NCBI RefSeq assembly: GCF_016919385.1
Contig: NZ_CP070351.1
Location: 2,542,001 to 2,606,000 of the forward strand
Direction: 5' to 3'
DNA length: 64,000 nucleotides
Source: Gordonia sp. PDNC005
GTDB taxonomy: Bacteria > Actinomycetota > Actinomycetes > Mycobacteriales > Mycobacteriaceae
Shown: piece after piece, positions 49,076 to 58,474 of the stretch
Layout of the letters: every line of letters starts with the position of its first letter
Numbering within the stretch: position 1 is the stretch's first letter
Notes under the pieces: model-generated
What the model was told of the DNA's origin: nothing
Databases searched by the model: none
Seen by the model: the letters and a program-made list of their open reading frames with translations, nothing else
Translations under genes and position numbers: made by a program

Positions 49076-51652
49076 TCAGAGGAGCGAAACGGCACTCGAC
49101 GCATCGACGGTCCGGTACTCGGTGGTCCGCTGCCGCGGCGTGCGCCCGATACCGGTGACGATCTCGTGAAGCTCGGCGACGGTCTTCTCCGATCCGTGCT
49201 GGCTGCCGGCCATCCGGGAGATGGTCTCCTCCATCAGCGTGCCTCCGAGGTCGTTCGCGCCGCCGCGCAACATGGCACGAGTTCCGTCGACGCCGAGCTT
49301 GACCCAGCTGGTCTGCACGTTGTCGATGCGGCCGTGCAGCATGATCCGGGCCAGAGCGTGGACCGCGCGGTTGTCGCGCTGCGTCGGCCCGGGCCGTGAG
49401 GCTCCTGCCAAATACAGCGGTGACGACTGGTGCACAAACGGGAGCGGGACGAACTCGGTGAAACCACCGGTCCGGTCCTGGATGCCACGCAGCACGTTGA
49501 GGTGACCCACCCAGTGGTGCGGCGCGTCGACGTGCCCGTACATCATCGTGGAGCTCGACCGCAGGCCCACCTCGTGGGCCGTGGTGATCACGTCGATCCA
49601 GGCCGACGCGGGGAGCTTTCCCTTGGTGAGAATCCACCGGACCTCGTCGTCGAGGATCTCCGCGGCCGTGCCGGGAATCGTGTCGAGGCCTGCCTCGCGG
49701 AGAGCGGTGAGCCACTCGCGTACCGACTGCCCGCCGCGTGACGCGCCGTTGACGATCTCCATCGGGCTGAAGGCGTGGACGTGCATCGACGGCACCCTGG
49801 CCTTGACCGCCCGGACGAGATCCGCATACCCGGTGACCGGCAGTTCGGGGTCGATGCCTCCTTGCATGCAGACCTCGGTGGCCCCGGCGACGTGCGCTTC
49901 CCACGCGCGGTCTCCGACCTCTGCCGCCGAGAGCGTGAACGCGTCCTCGTCTCCCTTGCGCTGAGCGAACGCGCAGAACCGGCAGCCGGTGTAGCAGATG
50001 TTGGTGAAATTGATGTTCCGGTTGACGACGTACGTGACGTCGTCACCGACCACATCTGCGCGAATCGAGTCCGCGAGGGCCGCGAGAGCTTCCAGTCCGG
50101 GACCGTCGGCGGTGGCCAGGGCGAGGTATTCGTCGTCCGACAGACCTGCCGGGTTGTTCTCCGCGCGCCGCAGCGCGGAAGCGACATCGGACCCGAGACG
50201 CTCGGGTGCACTGCTGGAGGCGAGTTCGAGGACCTGCTCGCGGATGGTGTCCCAGTCGCCGAACGCGTTGTCGATGTCGCTGCGGGTGTCGGTGTTGCGA
50301 CCGTCGGAGTCGATCTCGGTGTTCAGGTCGACACGCCCGGACGACGCCCACTCCTCGTCCGGCTCCTGCCACGGCAGACCCTCCGGTCGGACGTCGCGAG
50401 CCAGGCCGGTCTCCGGATCGGTGAGTGCGGCGACGTGGCGGCTGATGCGCGGGTCGATCCACGGCGATCCGGCCAGCACGAACTTCGGCTGGGCCGCCGA
50501 CCGTTCGGTGAGTGTGAACCCGGCTGACGCCGTGATCTCGGCGAGCGTGTCCAGGTTGGGCCACGGGCGTTCGGGGTTGACGTGGTCGGGTGTCAACGGC
50601 GACACGCCACCCCAGTCGTCGACGCCCGCAGCGACGAGCGCGCGGCACTCGTCCGCCGACACGAGATTCGGCGGGGCCTGAATCCGCATGCCCGGACCGA
50701 GCACGATCCGCGCCACCGCGACGGCGGCGACGAACTCGTCCATGTCGGCGTCGGGGGCCGAGCCCATGGCGGTGTCCGGCTTGGCGCGGAAGTTCTGGAC
50801 GATCACCTCTTGAATGTGTCCGAAGGCCTTCTGCGACTTGCGGATCGCGAACAGCGATTCGGCCCGTTCGGTGAGGTTCTCGCCGATGCCGACGAGGATG
50901 CCCGTCGTGAACGGGACCGAGAGTCGACCAGCGTCGGTCAGGACGCGCATCCGGACGTCGGGATCCTTGTCGGGGCTTCCGTAGTGGCACTCCCCCTTGT
51001 CGGTGAACAGCCGACGAGCCGTCGTCTCGAGCATCATGCCCATACTGGGCGCGACCGGCTTGAGTCGATTGATCTCCTCCCAGCTCATGACGCCGGGATT
51101 CAGATGCGGGAGCAGCCCGGTCTCCTCGAGCACTCTGATCGACGCCGCACGCACGTAGTCGAGCGTCGAATCGTAGCCTCGCTCGTCGAGCCACTGAGCC
51201 GCCTCCGGCCACCGGTCCTCCGGTCGGTCGCCGAGGGTGAACAGTGCTTCTTTGCATCCGAGCGCCGCACCGTTGCGGGCGATGGCCACGACCTCGTCGA
51301 GTTCGAGGAACATGCCGTGACCGTCGCGCTTGAGCTTGCCCGGCACCGTCACGAACGTGCAGTAGTGGCAGCGGTCGCGGCACAGCCGGGTGAGCGGGAT
51401 GAACACCTTGCGCGAGTACGTGACCTGCCCGGACCTGCCTTCGGCGTCGAGCCCGGCGTCGCGGACGCGACCCGCGGCCTCCGTCAGGGCGGCGAGGTCC
51501 TCGCCACGGGCGGCCAGCAAGACGGCCGCCTCGTCGACGTTGAGCGGTGTCGCGTCGGCAGCACGGCGCAGAGCGCGTCGCATCGCCGACCGAGCCGGAG
51601 CCTGTGCTCCGCTGACAGAATCGGAAGACGTCACTCTATCGATGGTAGACAC
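49076..51652 (-). CDS. fbiC: F420 (Fo synthase) bifunctional FbiC
   Basis: 858 residues from GTG 51652. Fuses CofG and CofH halves, each a radical-SAM domain: [16 protein letters not shown] near residue 90 and [15 protein letters not shown] near 570. Makes 7,8-didemethyl-8-hydroxy-5-deazariboflavin (Fo) from tyrosine and the flavin precursor. Full length, so F420 synthesis is possible with fbiA and fbiB of this window; FbiD was not seen. Confidence 0.96.
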   Translation of the reverse strand: MSTIDRVTSSDSVSGAQAPARSAMRRALRRAADATPLNVDEAAVLLAARGEDLAALTEAAGRVRDAGLDAEGRSGQVTYSRKVFIPLTRLCRDRCHYCTFVTVPGKLKRDGHGMFLELDEVVAIARNGAALGCKEALFTLGDRPEDRWPEAAQWLDERGYDSTLDYVRAASIRVLEETGLLPHLNPGVMSWEEINRLKPVAPSMGMMLETTARRLFTDKGECHYGSPDKDPDVRMRVLTDAGRLSVPFTTGILVGIGENLTERAESLFAIRKSQKAFGHIQEVIVQNFRAKPDTAMGSAPDADMDEFVAAVAVARIVLGPGMRIQAPPNLVSADECRALVAAGVDDWGGVSPLTPDHVNPERPWPNLDTLAEITASAGFTLTERSAAQPKFVLAGSPWIDPRISRHVAALTDPETGLARDVRPEGLPWQEPDEEWASSGRVDLNTEIDSDGRNTDTRSDIDNAFGDWDTIREQVLELASSSAPERLGSDVASALRRAENNPAGLSDDEYLALATADGPGLEALAALADSIRADVVGDDVTYVVNRNINFTNICYTGCRFCAFAQRKGDEDAFTLSAAEVGDRAWEAHVAGATEVCMQGGIDPELPVTGYADLVRAVKARVPSMHVHAFSPMEIVNGASRGGQSVREWLTALREAGLDTIPGTAAEILDDEVRWILTKGKLPASAWIDVITTAHEVGLRSSSTMMYGHVDAPHHWVGHLNVLRGIQDRTGGFTEFVPLPFVHQSSPLYLAGASRPGPTQRDNRAVHALARIMLHGRIDNVQTSWVKLGVDGTRAMLRGGANDLGGTLMEETISRMAGSQHGSEKTVAELHEIVTGIGRTPRQRTTEYRTVDASSAVSLL

Positions 51653-51683
51653 GGATCGATGACGGGCGGCGTCCGCCGTCGGC

Positions 51684-52037
51684 TCAGAGGCGATTCAACC
51701 GGTTCATCGATTGGGCCAGTGCGGGCAGGCCGACGCCGCAGAACAGCAGCAGGAGTGCGCGCCAGTCGTAGATCAGCGCACCGTTGCCGTTGACGCCCGG
51801 AAGCAGAGCGACCAGCGCGACGAGCATCCAGGAGATCATCGGCGCGTATCGCCAGGGCGAGTCGGTGATCTGCGCGGCGAGCTGCAGCAGAACGACATTG
51901 CCCACGGCTGCGGCCAGCGCACTGACCGGCAGGGGCATCGTGCCCACGAGGACGTTCAAATAGAAGACGGTGACCACACCGAGGACAAATCCGCAGACCG
52001 TGAGGACGGCGATCTCCACACGGTCGCCCGCGCTCAT
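51684..52037 (-). CDS. Small membrane protein
   Basis: 117 residues with about four helices ([79 protein letters not shown]). Unknown function. Its ATG overlaps the mshB stop by 4 nt, so it is part of the lpqW-mshB operon. Confidence 0.7.
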   Translation of the reverse strand: MSAGDRVEIAVLTVCGFVLGVVTVFYLNVLVGTMPLPVSALAAAVGNVVLLQLAAQITDSPWRYAPMISWMLVALVALLPGVNGNGALIYDWRALLLLFCGVGLPALAQSMNRLNRL

Positions 52038-52897
52038 CGGAGCCCCTCGAACAGGTCGGTCTCGAACTCGGGCGAGTCGACGTCGGTGCGGATGAAGTGC
52101 TCCACGGTCCCGATGGGTTGCGCGATCAGATTCGACAACGCGTACTCGGTGCGCGACGGCGCGACGATCACCTGAGTTGCATGCGCGGCGAGTCCGCGGA
52201 CCTTGCGGTCGAGCACGGCCGACACGTCGACGGCCGCAGTGATCTCCTCGTCGGGGTAGCTCGGAAGCTCTCCCGGTTCCGGCATCCGCCAGCCCGAAGG
52301 GACCGTCGTGATCGCGGCGAGACCCTCCTCCAGCGATGAACGCCCGGTCACCGACTCGTACACCTTGTGCGGGTAGCCGGTGGCGGCCCGCGAGGCCGCG
52401 ATCGCGTCGACGGACACCTCGTGCACACGCTTGTGGTCCGGATGCCCGTACGTTCCGGCAGCGTCGTACGTGACGATCACGTGCGGTGCGAACCCGTCGA
52501 TCTCGCCTCGTAGCGCGGCGACGAGATCGTCCTGCGTGGCCTGGAACAGAGCTCGCGGGTTCTCCGCGGAGGGTGTCCCTGCCATGCCGGAGTCGCGCCA
52601 TCGACCCGCGCCGCCGAGGAATGCCGGACGCGGCGCGTCGACGCCCGTCGGCGTCAGCTCGGACAGTGCGGCGGTGAGTTCCCCGATGCGGAAACCACCC
52701 AACTGGTCCGCTCCACCGTCGGCGACCAGCATCGCCCACTCCTGACCGATCACCTCCCCCTCTTCACCGAGGGTGAAGGTGACGACGCGGACATCCACCC
52801 CTTCGTCGAGGTAACGGGCGATGGTTCCGCCCGTCATGATCGTCTCGTCGTCGGGATGCGCGTGGAGGAGCATCAGACGCAACGGCGCCCCGGTCAC
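52034..52897 (-). CDS. mshB: GlcNAc-Ins deacetylase MshB (mycothiol biosynthesis)
   Basis: 287 residues from GTG 52897. LmbE-like zinc deacetylase: AHPDDE at residues 13-18 (H14, D17 as ligands) and GHPDHKRVHE later. Deacetylates GlcNAc-inositol to GlcN-Ins in mycothiol synthesis. GTG overlaps the lipoprotein gene stop (GTGA). The neighbourhood matches M. tuberculosis Rv1170. Confidence 0.93.
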   Translation of the reverse strand: MTGAPLRLMLLHAHPDDETIMTGGTIARYLDEGVDVRVVTFTLGEEGEVIGQEWAMLVADGGADQLGGFRIGELTAALSELTPTGVDAPRPAFLGGAGRWRDSGMAGTPSAENPRALFQATQDDLVAALRGEIDGFAPHVIVTYDAAGTYGHPDHKRVHEVSVDAIAASRAATGYPHKVYESVTGRSSLEEGLAAITTVPSGWRMPEPGELPSYPDEEITAAVDVSAVLDRKVRGLAAHATQVIVAPSRTEYALSNLIAQPIGTVEHFIRTDVDSPEFETDLFEGLR

Positions 52898-54789
52898 TGG
52901 AGACCCCAGCGGACCGCGTCCCCGAAGACGCCGACCTGCGGCGGTCCGTCGAGCGACACTCCGACCACCTTGTCCGTCGACGCCCCGAGCACCGTGTCCT
53001 GATAGACCGGCAGATACACCGCCTGCGCCGCGAGGAGTTCTTCGGCCTGGGAGAGCTGCTGGTCGGGTTCCTCGGAACTCATCGCCTGGATCGCCAGGTC
53101 CATCAGCTCTTGATCGCACAGGCCGGAGATGTTGCCGGTGTACGTGTCATCGCTAGATCCCGCAGCGGGAGTGGTGGAGGTCGGTGCGCCGCTCGGTGTC
53201 GGCAGCACACTCTCGTCGGCGGCCGGATCCTGATCGTCGTCGGCTTTGTGAGCGCCCGCCTCGGTGCCGGCTTTCGGCGCGGCGCATCCCACCTGCGAGG
53301 CCAGTGACGTCGCCGGATCGGCTCCGAGTCCGGTCCACCCGACCACGAGGTCCACGCGCGCGTTGCGCAGCGCGGCACCGTACAGCTCGGTGTTGGACAT
53401 GCCCTGCACGCTGGCGCGGACGCCTGCGGCGCGGAGCTGATCGGCCATCGTCTCCGCAGCCGACATCACCGACTCGTCGGAGTTCACCGCGCCGATCCGG
53501 ACCACGAGGTCCTGGCCGTCCTTTGTGTACGGCGCGACCCCGTACGGAAGACCGGGTACATCACCCGGCACCAGGGTCGGCGACGTCGACGGGACCGGGC
53601 TCGACGACGAGGCGCCGGGTGTCGTCGGTACGGGACGCTGCACGATCTGCCCGGGATGGAAGCCCGCGGAGGCGAGCAGTTCACGGATCTGATCAACGCC
53701 CGGCCGCGGGTGGCGGACGTCGGTGTATCCGGAGTTCGACGGCGCGAAGACCGTGTTCGCGAATGGCGTCACCACGGTGTCGCCCGCTGCAGCGGCACGG
53801 ATGAGCCCGGTGTCGAGCACCCCGAACACCGCTTTGCGGACTGCGAGCGACGACATCGTCGCCGACCGGGTGTTCGCGTTCACGGTGAGGCCGCGGACCG
53901 CGGGTCTGCGGGCGGCCTTCACTCCGGGGATCGCTCCGACCTCGGCGGCCGATGCCGGTCCGGCGGTCAGCGAGACCATCGTCGAATCACCGTTGCGGAT
54001 GGTCTGCGCCATCTGCGGCGCAGTGCCCGCACGACGCAGCACAACCTGATCGATCTCGGGCGGCTTGCGCCAGTAGCGGTCGTTGCGGATGAGCCGAACC
54101 TCGTCGCGGGAACGGTCGATCGAATAGATCGCGAACGGCCCCGCGGTCACCGGTTTGCCTTCGTCCATGCCGGACTGGAAACCGTTCTGCTTCGACTTGA
54201 GCGTGTGACTGGGCAGAAGTGATGTGAACAGCTCGCGCCACGCGCGATACGGCGCGTCGAATGTGACGGTGACCTGCTTGCCACCACCGCTGGTCTTCAC
54301 ATCGGTGATCGCACGATAACCGGCCGGTGCGACGACGTTCGGCTGCCTCGACATCTGCTGCCACAAGTATGCGAAGTCGTCGCCCGTGACGGGTAGTCCG
54401 TCAGACCACTGCGCGTCGTCGACGATGTGGTAGTCAACCGTGAACGGCGCCTCCGACGTGACCTCGGCCGACACAAGCAGGGCGTCGTTGAGTCGCCATT
54501 GCACCCCTTCCGGCGTCTGCATCGGGGCGAAGGCGCTCGGCAGGGTGAGTGCCGCGACAGCGGTGGTCACCGAACCGAGGTCCGAACCGACGTGCGGGTT
54601 GAATCCCGCGCCGATCGAGTCGGTCGCGACGTAGACGGTCCGCTCGTCCGGGTACTCGTTGGGAGTTGTCGTCGGGAGTGTCTCCCTGACCGGTGGCGGA
54701 GGGTCGGCCATACATGCCGTGGCCGTCATTCCGACCGTCCCTGCGAGCGCAAGCGCGAGCACGCTCCTGCGCAGCGAACCGACCCTCAT
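52894..54789 (-). CDS. lpqW: LpqW-like substrate-binding lipoprotein
   Basis: 631 residues. Signal peptide with lipobox TATAC; Cys26 would be lipidated. Peptide/nickel SBP family 5 fold: WSDGLPVTGDDFAYLWQQM, GPFAIYSIDRSRDEVRLIRND and a Ser/Thr/Pro linker around residue 400. In mycobacteria LpqW regulates the split between PIM and lipoarabinomannan synthesis rather than transport. Position next to mshB and typA supports this. No permease is nearby. Confidence 0.85.
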   Translation of the reverse strand: MRVGSLRRSVLALALAGTVGMTATACMADPPPPVRETLPTTTPNEYPDERTVYVATDSIGAGFNPHVGSDLGSVTTAVAALTLPSAFAPMQTPEGVQWRLNDALLVSAEVTSEAPFTVDYHIVDDAQWSDGLPVTGDDFAYLWQQMSRQPNVVAPAGYRAITDVKTSGGGKQVTVTFDAPYRAWRELFTSLLPSHTLKSKQNGFQSGMDEGKPVTAGPFAIYSIDRSRDEVRLIRNDRYWRKPPEIDQVVLRRAGTAPQMAQTIRNGDSTMVSLTAGPASAAEVGAIPGVKAARRPAVRGLTVNANTRSATMSSLAVRKAVFGVLDTGLIRAAAAGDTVVTPFANTVFAPSNSGYTDVRHPRPGVDQIRELLASAGFHPGQIVQRPVPTTPGASSSSPVPSTSPTLVPGDVPGLPYGVAPYTKDGQDLVVRIGAVNSDESVMSAAETMADQLRAAGVRASVQGMSNTELYGAALRNARVDLVVGWTGLGADPATSLASQVGCAAPKAGTEAGAHKADDDQDPAADESVLPTPSGAPTSTTPAAGSSDDTYTGNISGLCDQELMDLAIQAMSSEEPDQQLSQAEELLAAQAVYLPVYQDTVLGASTDKVVGVSLDGPPQVGVFGDAVRWGLQ

Positions 54790-54804
54790 CCACCAGACCT
54801 CTCG

Positions 54805-56712
54805 TTATGCGTTCGCGTCACGCGCCTTGGCCCGCGAACGCTCGCGGGCGCGGGTCGACGCATCGAGATTGACCTTACGCACACGGCACACCTCGGGCGT
54901 CACCTCGACGCACTCGTCGGCGGCACAGAACTCCATGGCGGCCTCGAGGTCGAGTTCCATCGGCTTCGCGAGAGTCTCCATGACGTCGGCAGACGACTGA
55001 CGCATGTTGGTCAGCTTCTTCTCACGAGTGACGTTGATGTCGAGGTCCTCCTGGCGGGGGTTGATGCCCACCACGTGGCCCTCGTAGCTGTCGTCGCCCG
55101 GGTTCACGAAGAACGTGCCACGGTCCGCGAGCTGAATCATGGCGAACGGGGTGACGCTGCCCGCGCGGTCGGACACCAGCGAACCGGTGTGGCGTGCGCG
55201 GATCTCGCCCGCCCACGGTCCGTACTCGGCGAAGACGGCGTTGGCGATGCCGGTGCCGCGGGTTTCGGTCATGAAGTCGGTGCGGAAGCCGATGAGGCCG
55301 CGTGAGGGCACCTCGAACTCCATGCGGACCCAGCCGCTGCCGTGGTTGTTCATCTGGTCCATGCGACCCTTGCGCGCGGCGAGGAGCTGCGTCACGGCGC
55401 CGAGGTACTCCTCGGGGACGTCGACGGTCAGGTTCTCGAACGGCTCGTAGGTCTTGCCGTCGACCTTGCGCGTGACGACCTGAGGCTTGCCGACGGTCAG
55501 CTCGAAGCCTTCACGACGCATCTGCTCGACGAGGATGGCGAGCGCCAGCTCACCACGCCCCTGAACCTCCCAGGCGTCGGGGCGACCGATGTCTTCGACC
55601 TTGAGCGACACGTTGCCGATGAGCTCGCTGTCGAGACGGTCCTTGAGCATGCGTGCGGTCAGCTTGTGGCCCTTGACGCGGCCGGCGAGCGGCGACGTGT
55701 TGGTGCCGATGATGACCGAGATGGCCGGCTGGTCGACGGTGATGCGCGGCAGAGCGACCGGGTTCTCCGGGTCGGCGAGGGTGTCGCCGATCATGATCTC
55801 GGACATGCCTGCGACGGCCACGATGTCGCCCGCGACGGCGACATCGGCGGGAGCACGGTCGACACCGAGGGTGACGAGCAGCTCGGTGATCTTGGCCTTC
55901 TCGATGACGGATTCGCCGTCGACCTCGCGGCACCAGGACACCTGCTGCCCCTTGCGGAGCGTGCCGTTGTGGATGCGGACCAGGCCGAGGCGACCGAGGA
56001 ACGGCGACGCGTCGAGGTTCGTGACGTGCGCCTGCAGCGGAGCGTCGACATCGCCCTTGGGCGCGGGGATGCTGTTGATCAGCACGTCGAACAGCGGATC
56101 CAGGTTCTCGCCGTCGGGCACGGAGCCGTCGGCGGGCTGCTCGGTGCTGGCGACGCCCGCACGGCCGGAGGCGAAGAGCACCGGCAGCTCGAGTGCGAGC
56201 TCGGCTGCTTCGGCGGCCTCGTCGTCGAGATCGGATGCGAGGTCCAGGAGCAGATCCTGGGCCTCGGTGACGATCTCGCCGATGCGAGCGTCGGGACGGT
56301 CGGTCTTGTTGACCACGAGGATCACCGGCAGGGACGCGGCGAGCGCCTTGCGGAGCACGAAGCGGGTCTGCGGCAGCGGGCCCTCGGACGAGTCGACGAG
56401 CAGGACGACGCCGTCGACCATCGACAGCGCACGCTCGACCTCGCCACCGAAGTCGGCGTGGCCGGGAGTGTCGATGACGTTGATGACGTACTCGGTGCCG
56501 TCGGGCTGACGGCGGTGCACGGCGGTGTTCTTCGCGAGAATGGTGATGCCCTTCTCGCGTTCGAGGTCGCCGGAGTCCATGACGCGGTCGACGAGTTCGG
56601 CGCGCTCGCCGAACACACCGGACTGACGCAGCATCGCGTCGACCAGAGTGGTCTTACCGTGGTCGACGTGCGCCACGATCGCGACGTTGCGGAAGTTGGG
56701 GACTGCGCTCAC
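54805..56712 (-). CDS. typA: Translational GTPase TypA/BipA
   Basis: About 635 residues. G domain: AHVDHGKTTLVDAML, DTPGHADFGGEV and NKTDRPDA, the DLEREKGITILAKN effector loop, and C-terminal TRGTGIANAVFAEYGPWAGE. Ribosome-binding GTPase for stress and cold growth. Start uncertain: GTG 56712 (VSAVPNFRN) has AAAGAGA nearby and fits the usual N-terminus; ATG 56727 is an alternative. Divergent from the Cys-rich gene. Confidence 0.95.
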   Translation of the reverse strand: MSAVPNFRNVAIVAHVDHGKTTLVDAMLRQSGVFGERAELVDRVMDSGDLEREKGITILAKNTAVHRRQPDGTEYVINVIDTPGHADFGGEVERALSMVDGVVLLVDSSEGPLPQTRFVLRKALAASLPVILVVNKTDRPDARIGEIVTEAQDLLLDLASDLDDEAAEAAELALELPVLFASGRAGVASTEQPADGSVPDGENLDPLFDVLINSIPAPKGDVDAPLQAHVTNLDASPFLGRLGLVRIHNGTLRKGQQVSWCREVDGESVIEKAKITELLVTLGVDRAPADVAVAGDIVAVAGMSEIMIGDTLADPENPVALPRITVDQPAISVIIGTNTSPLAGRVKGHKLTARMLKDRLDSELIGNVSLKVEDIGRPDAWEVQGRGELALAILVEQMRREGFELTVGKPQVVTRKVDGKTYEPFENLTVDVPEEYLGAVTQLLAARKGRMDQMNNHGSGWVRMEFEVPSRGLIGFRTDFMTETRGTGIANAVFAEYGPWAGEIRARHTGSLVSDRAGSVTPFAMIQLADRGTFFVNPGDDSYEGHVVGINPRQEDLDINVTREKKLTNMRQSSADVMETLAKPMELDLEAAMEFCAADECVEVTPEVCRVRKVNLDASTRARERSRAKARDANA

Positions 56713-56834
56713 TAAGGTCTCTTTCATCACGTTGACGCCCACGCGCCGTCAGGCGCGTTTGCGCCGGGGCGTGGTTTGAACCCTGTAAGGGTAGCGGCAC
56801 TGCCCCGGTCTGCGCGATTTCATCGATGCTTGTT

Positions 56835-56856
56835 TTTGGTTAGCCTGCGCTAAACT
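56835..56856 (+). promoter_or_regulatory. IdeR/DtxR-like iron box over a leaderless -10 box
   Basis: TTTGGTTAGCCTGCGCTAA at 56835-56853 matches 15 of 19 positions of the IdeR/DtxR consensus (TTAGGTTAGCCTAACCTAA). It overlaps TAAACT (56851-56856), which lies 6 nt before the ATG of the Cys-rich gene. Confidence 0.6.
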
Positions 56857-56862
56857 GTGGTC

Positions 56863-57039
56863 ATGGGTAAGAAGGATCCCGCCCGGATCGCGGACATGAA
56901 ACCGAAGAAGAAGTGCTGTCGGAAATCGACGCGCTGCCTTCGGTGCCCCGTGGTGATCCACCGCATGGGCAAGCTCGACTGCCACAAGATGTCGAAGAAA
57001 CAGGCGAGCAAAGCGCTGAAGAAGGCCCGGGCGGCCTGA
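56863..57039 (+). CDS. Small basic cysteine-rich protein
   Basis: 58 residues, pI high. Cys pattern KKKCCRKSTRCLRCPVVIHR: CC-x5-C-x2-C, then x12-CH in GKLDCHKMSKKQ. Ends with a Lys/Ala-rich helix. Looks like a metal- or nucleic-acid-binding microprotein; I do not recognise a named family. Leaderless ATG, no ribosome site. The iron box on its promoter predicts expression under iron limitation. Convergent with the mutT gene (5-bp gap). Confidence 0.65.
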   Translation: MGKKDPARIADMKPKKKCCRKSTRCLRCPVVIHRMGKLDCHKMSKKQASKALKKARAA

Positions 57040-57044
57040 CGTCC

Positions 57045-57455
57045 CTACTGCTGTTCAATCAGCAGGTCAGAGACCAGTTCCGGAATCCACACACGATCGT
57101 TCGGCACCACCGCACCCGCTTCGTCGAGCTCGATCAGTTCGTCCGCGTCGACCCATCGCAAGGCCCGATGCTCCACCGCCACAGGCTCCCCCGAGACGAT
57201 TCGAGCGCGAATCGCGACCAGTTCGAGTCCGACACGCGGCCGAACGACCGCGTCCAGCTCCTCCCCCACGGAGACGGCGACGTTTAATTCCTCACACAAT
57301 TCTCGGACGAGGGCACCGGCGCGCGTTTCGCCCGACTCGACCTTTCCGCCGGGCAGTTCCCACAGGCCCGCTAGCTCCGGCGGATACGACCGCTGCGCGA
57401 GCAGAAGCCGCCCGTTCGCGAATACCGCGCCCGCCACCACGAGTACTGCGCTCAT
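57045..57455 (-). CDS. MutT-type NUDIX hydrolase in the thiamine operon
   Basis: 136 residues from the ATG at 57455. Nudix box GGKVESGETRAGALVRELCEEL fits Gx5Ex7REUxEE. N-terminal LLLAQRSYPPELAGLWELPGGK is MutT-like. It overlaps the thiQ stop by 4 nt (ATGA), so it is translated with the transporter. Could sanitise oxidised nucleotides or act on thiamine-type diphosphates; the operon favours the second, without proof. Confidence 0.88.
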   Translation of the reverse strand: MSAVLVVAGAVFANGRLLLAQRSYPPELAGLWELPGGKVESGETRAGALVRELCEELNVAVSVGEELDAVVRPRVGLELVAIRARIVSGEPVAVEHRALRWVDADELIELDEAGAVVPNDRVWIPELVSDLLIEQQ

Positions 57456-58474
57456 GGTCCGATCACACCGATCCGCTCGGCCATCGGCGTCGTCGACACC
57501 CGCTGCCCCACGTCGATCTGTTGATGCGCAACGGCTTCGGCGCTCGATCCGTTCGGTAGGCGAACCCGCACGTGCCACGAACCGACCATCGGACGCACCC
57601 GAACCGCCTCGGGCTTCGCCGTCGCATCGGGTTCGACGACGACGGAATCGGGCCGCAGCGCGACCCGACAGGGACCTGCGGTCAGGTCTGCGAGATCACC
57701 GGCGAGAGCGATGTCCCCGACCGGAGTGTGCAGCAGCGCATCGCTCACCGTCCCGTCGACAATGTCGGTGGCGCCGAGGAATCGGGCGACCCACTCATCG
57801 GCCGGCCTGCGCCAGAGTCGTTGCGGCGAGGCGGTGTCGACGATCTCGCCGTTGTTCATCACCGACACCACATCCGCCATGAGGGCGGCCTCCCCATGGT
57901 CGTGGGTCACGACGACGGTCGGCGTTCCGGACGCCTTGACGATCTCGGTGATGGCCACGGCGAGATCGTCTCGTAGCCGTCGGTCGAGGGCAGCGAGCGG
58001 TTCGTCGAGCAGCATGAGCCGTGGATGCGGCGCGAGCGCCCTGGCGAGCGCGATGCGCTGCGCCTGGCCACCGGACAGTTCGGTCACACGCCGGTTCGCG
58101 GTTCCGGGCAGTTGTACGAGGTCGAGCAGTTCATCGACTCTCGCCGCGGCCTCGGCGCGGCCGACGCCTCGGCGCGCGAGGCCGTACGCGATGTTCTGGC
58201 CGACCGTCCGACCGGGGAACAACTGACCGTCCTGGAACACGACGCCGAAGTCCCTGCGGTGCACCGGCGTGCGGGCCAGGTCGACCCCGTCGAACAGGAC
58301 GGTGCCACCGGCTACCGGCTCGAGTCCGGCTATCGCCCGCAGAAGCGTCGACTTCCCACATCCCGACGGTCCGAGCAGTGCTGTGACCAGGGCGTCCCCG
58401 CCCACTGCCCAGTCGACGCGGTGAACCACCTCGCGGTCGCCGTACCTGATCGACACGTCATGCAGCGTCAGCAC
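57452..58474 (-). CDS. thiQ: Thiamine ABC transporter ATP-binding protein
   Basis: 340 residues from GTG 58474. LLGPSGCGKSTLLRAIAGL (Walker A), VVFQDGQLFPGRTVGQNIAYGL, signature LSGGQAQRIALARALA, and LMLLDEPLAALDRRL (Walker B). A TOBE-like C-terminal part of about 90 residues follows. Overlaps the permease gene by 7 nt. Substrate assigned from the ThiB-like binding protein of the operon; iron or spermidine types share the ATPase. Confidence 0.88.
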   Translation of the reverse strand: MLTLHDVSIRYGDREVVHRVDWAVGGDALVTALLGPSGCGKSTLLRAIAGLEPVAGGTVLFDGVDLARTPVHRRDFGVVFQDGQLFPGRTVGQNIAYGLARRGVGRAEAAARVDELLDLVQLPGTANRRVTELSGGQAQRIALARALAPHPRLMLLDEPLAALDRRLRDDLAVAITEIVKASGTPTVVVTHDHGEAALMADVVSVMNNGEIVDTASPQRLWRRPADEWVARFLGATDIVDGTVSDALLHTPVGDIALAGDLADLTAGPCRVALRPDSVVVEPDATAKPEAVRVRPMVGSWHVRVRLPNGSSAEAVAHQQIDVGQRVSTTPMAERIGVIGP

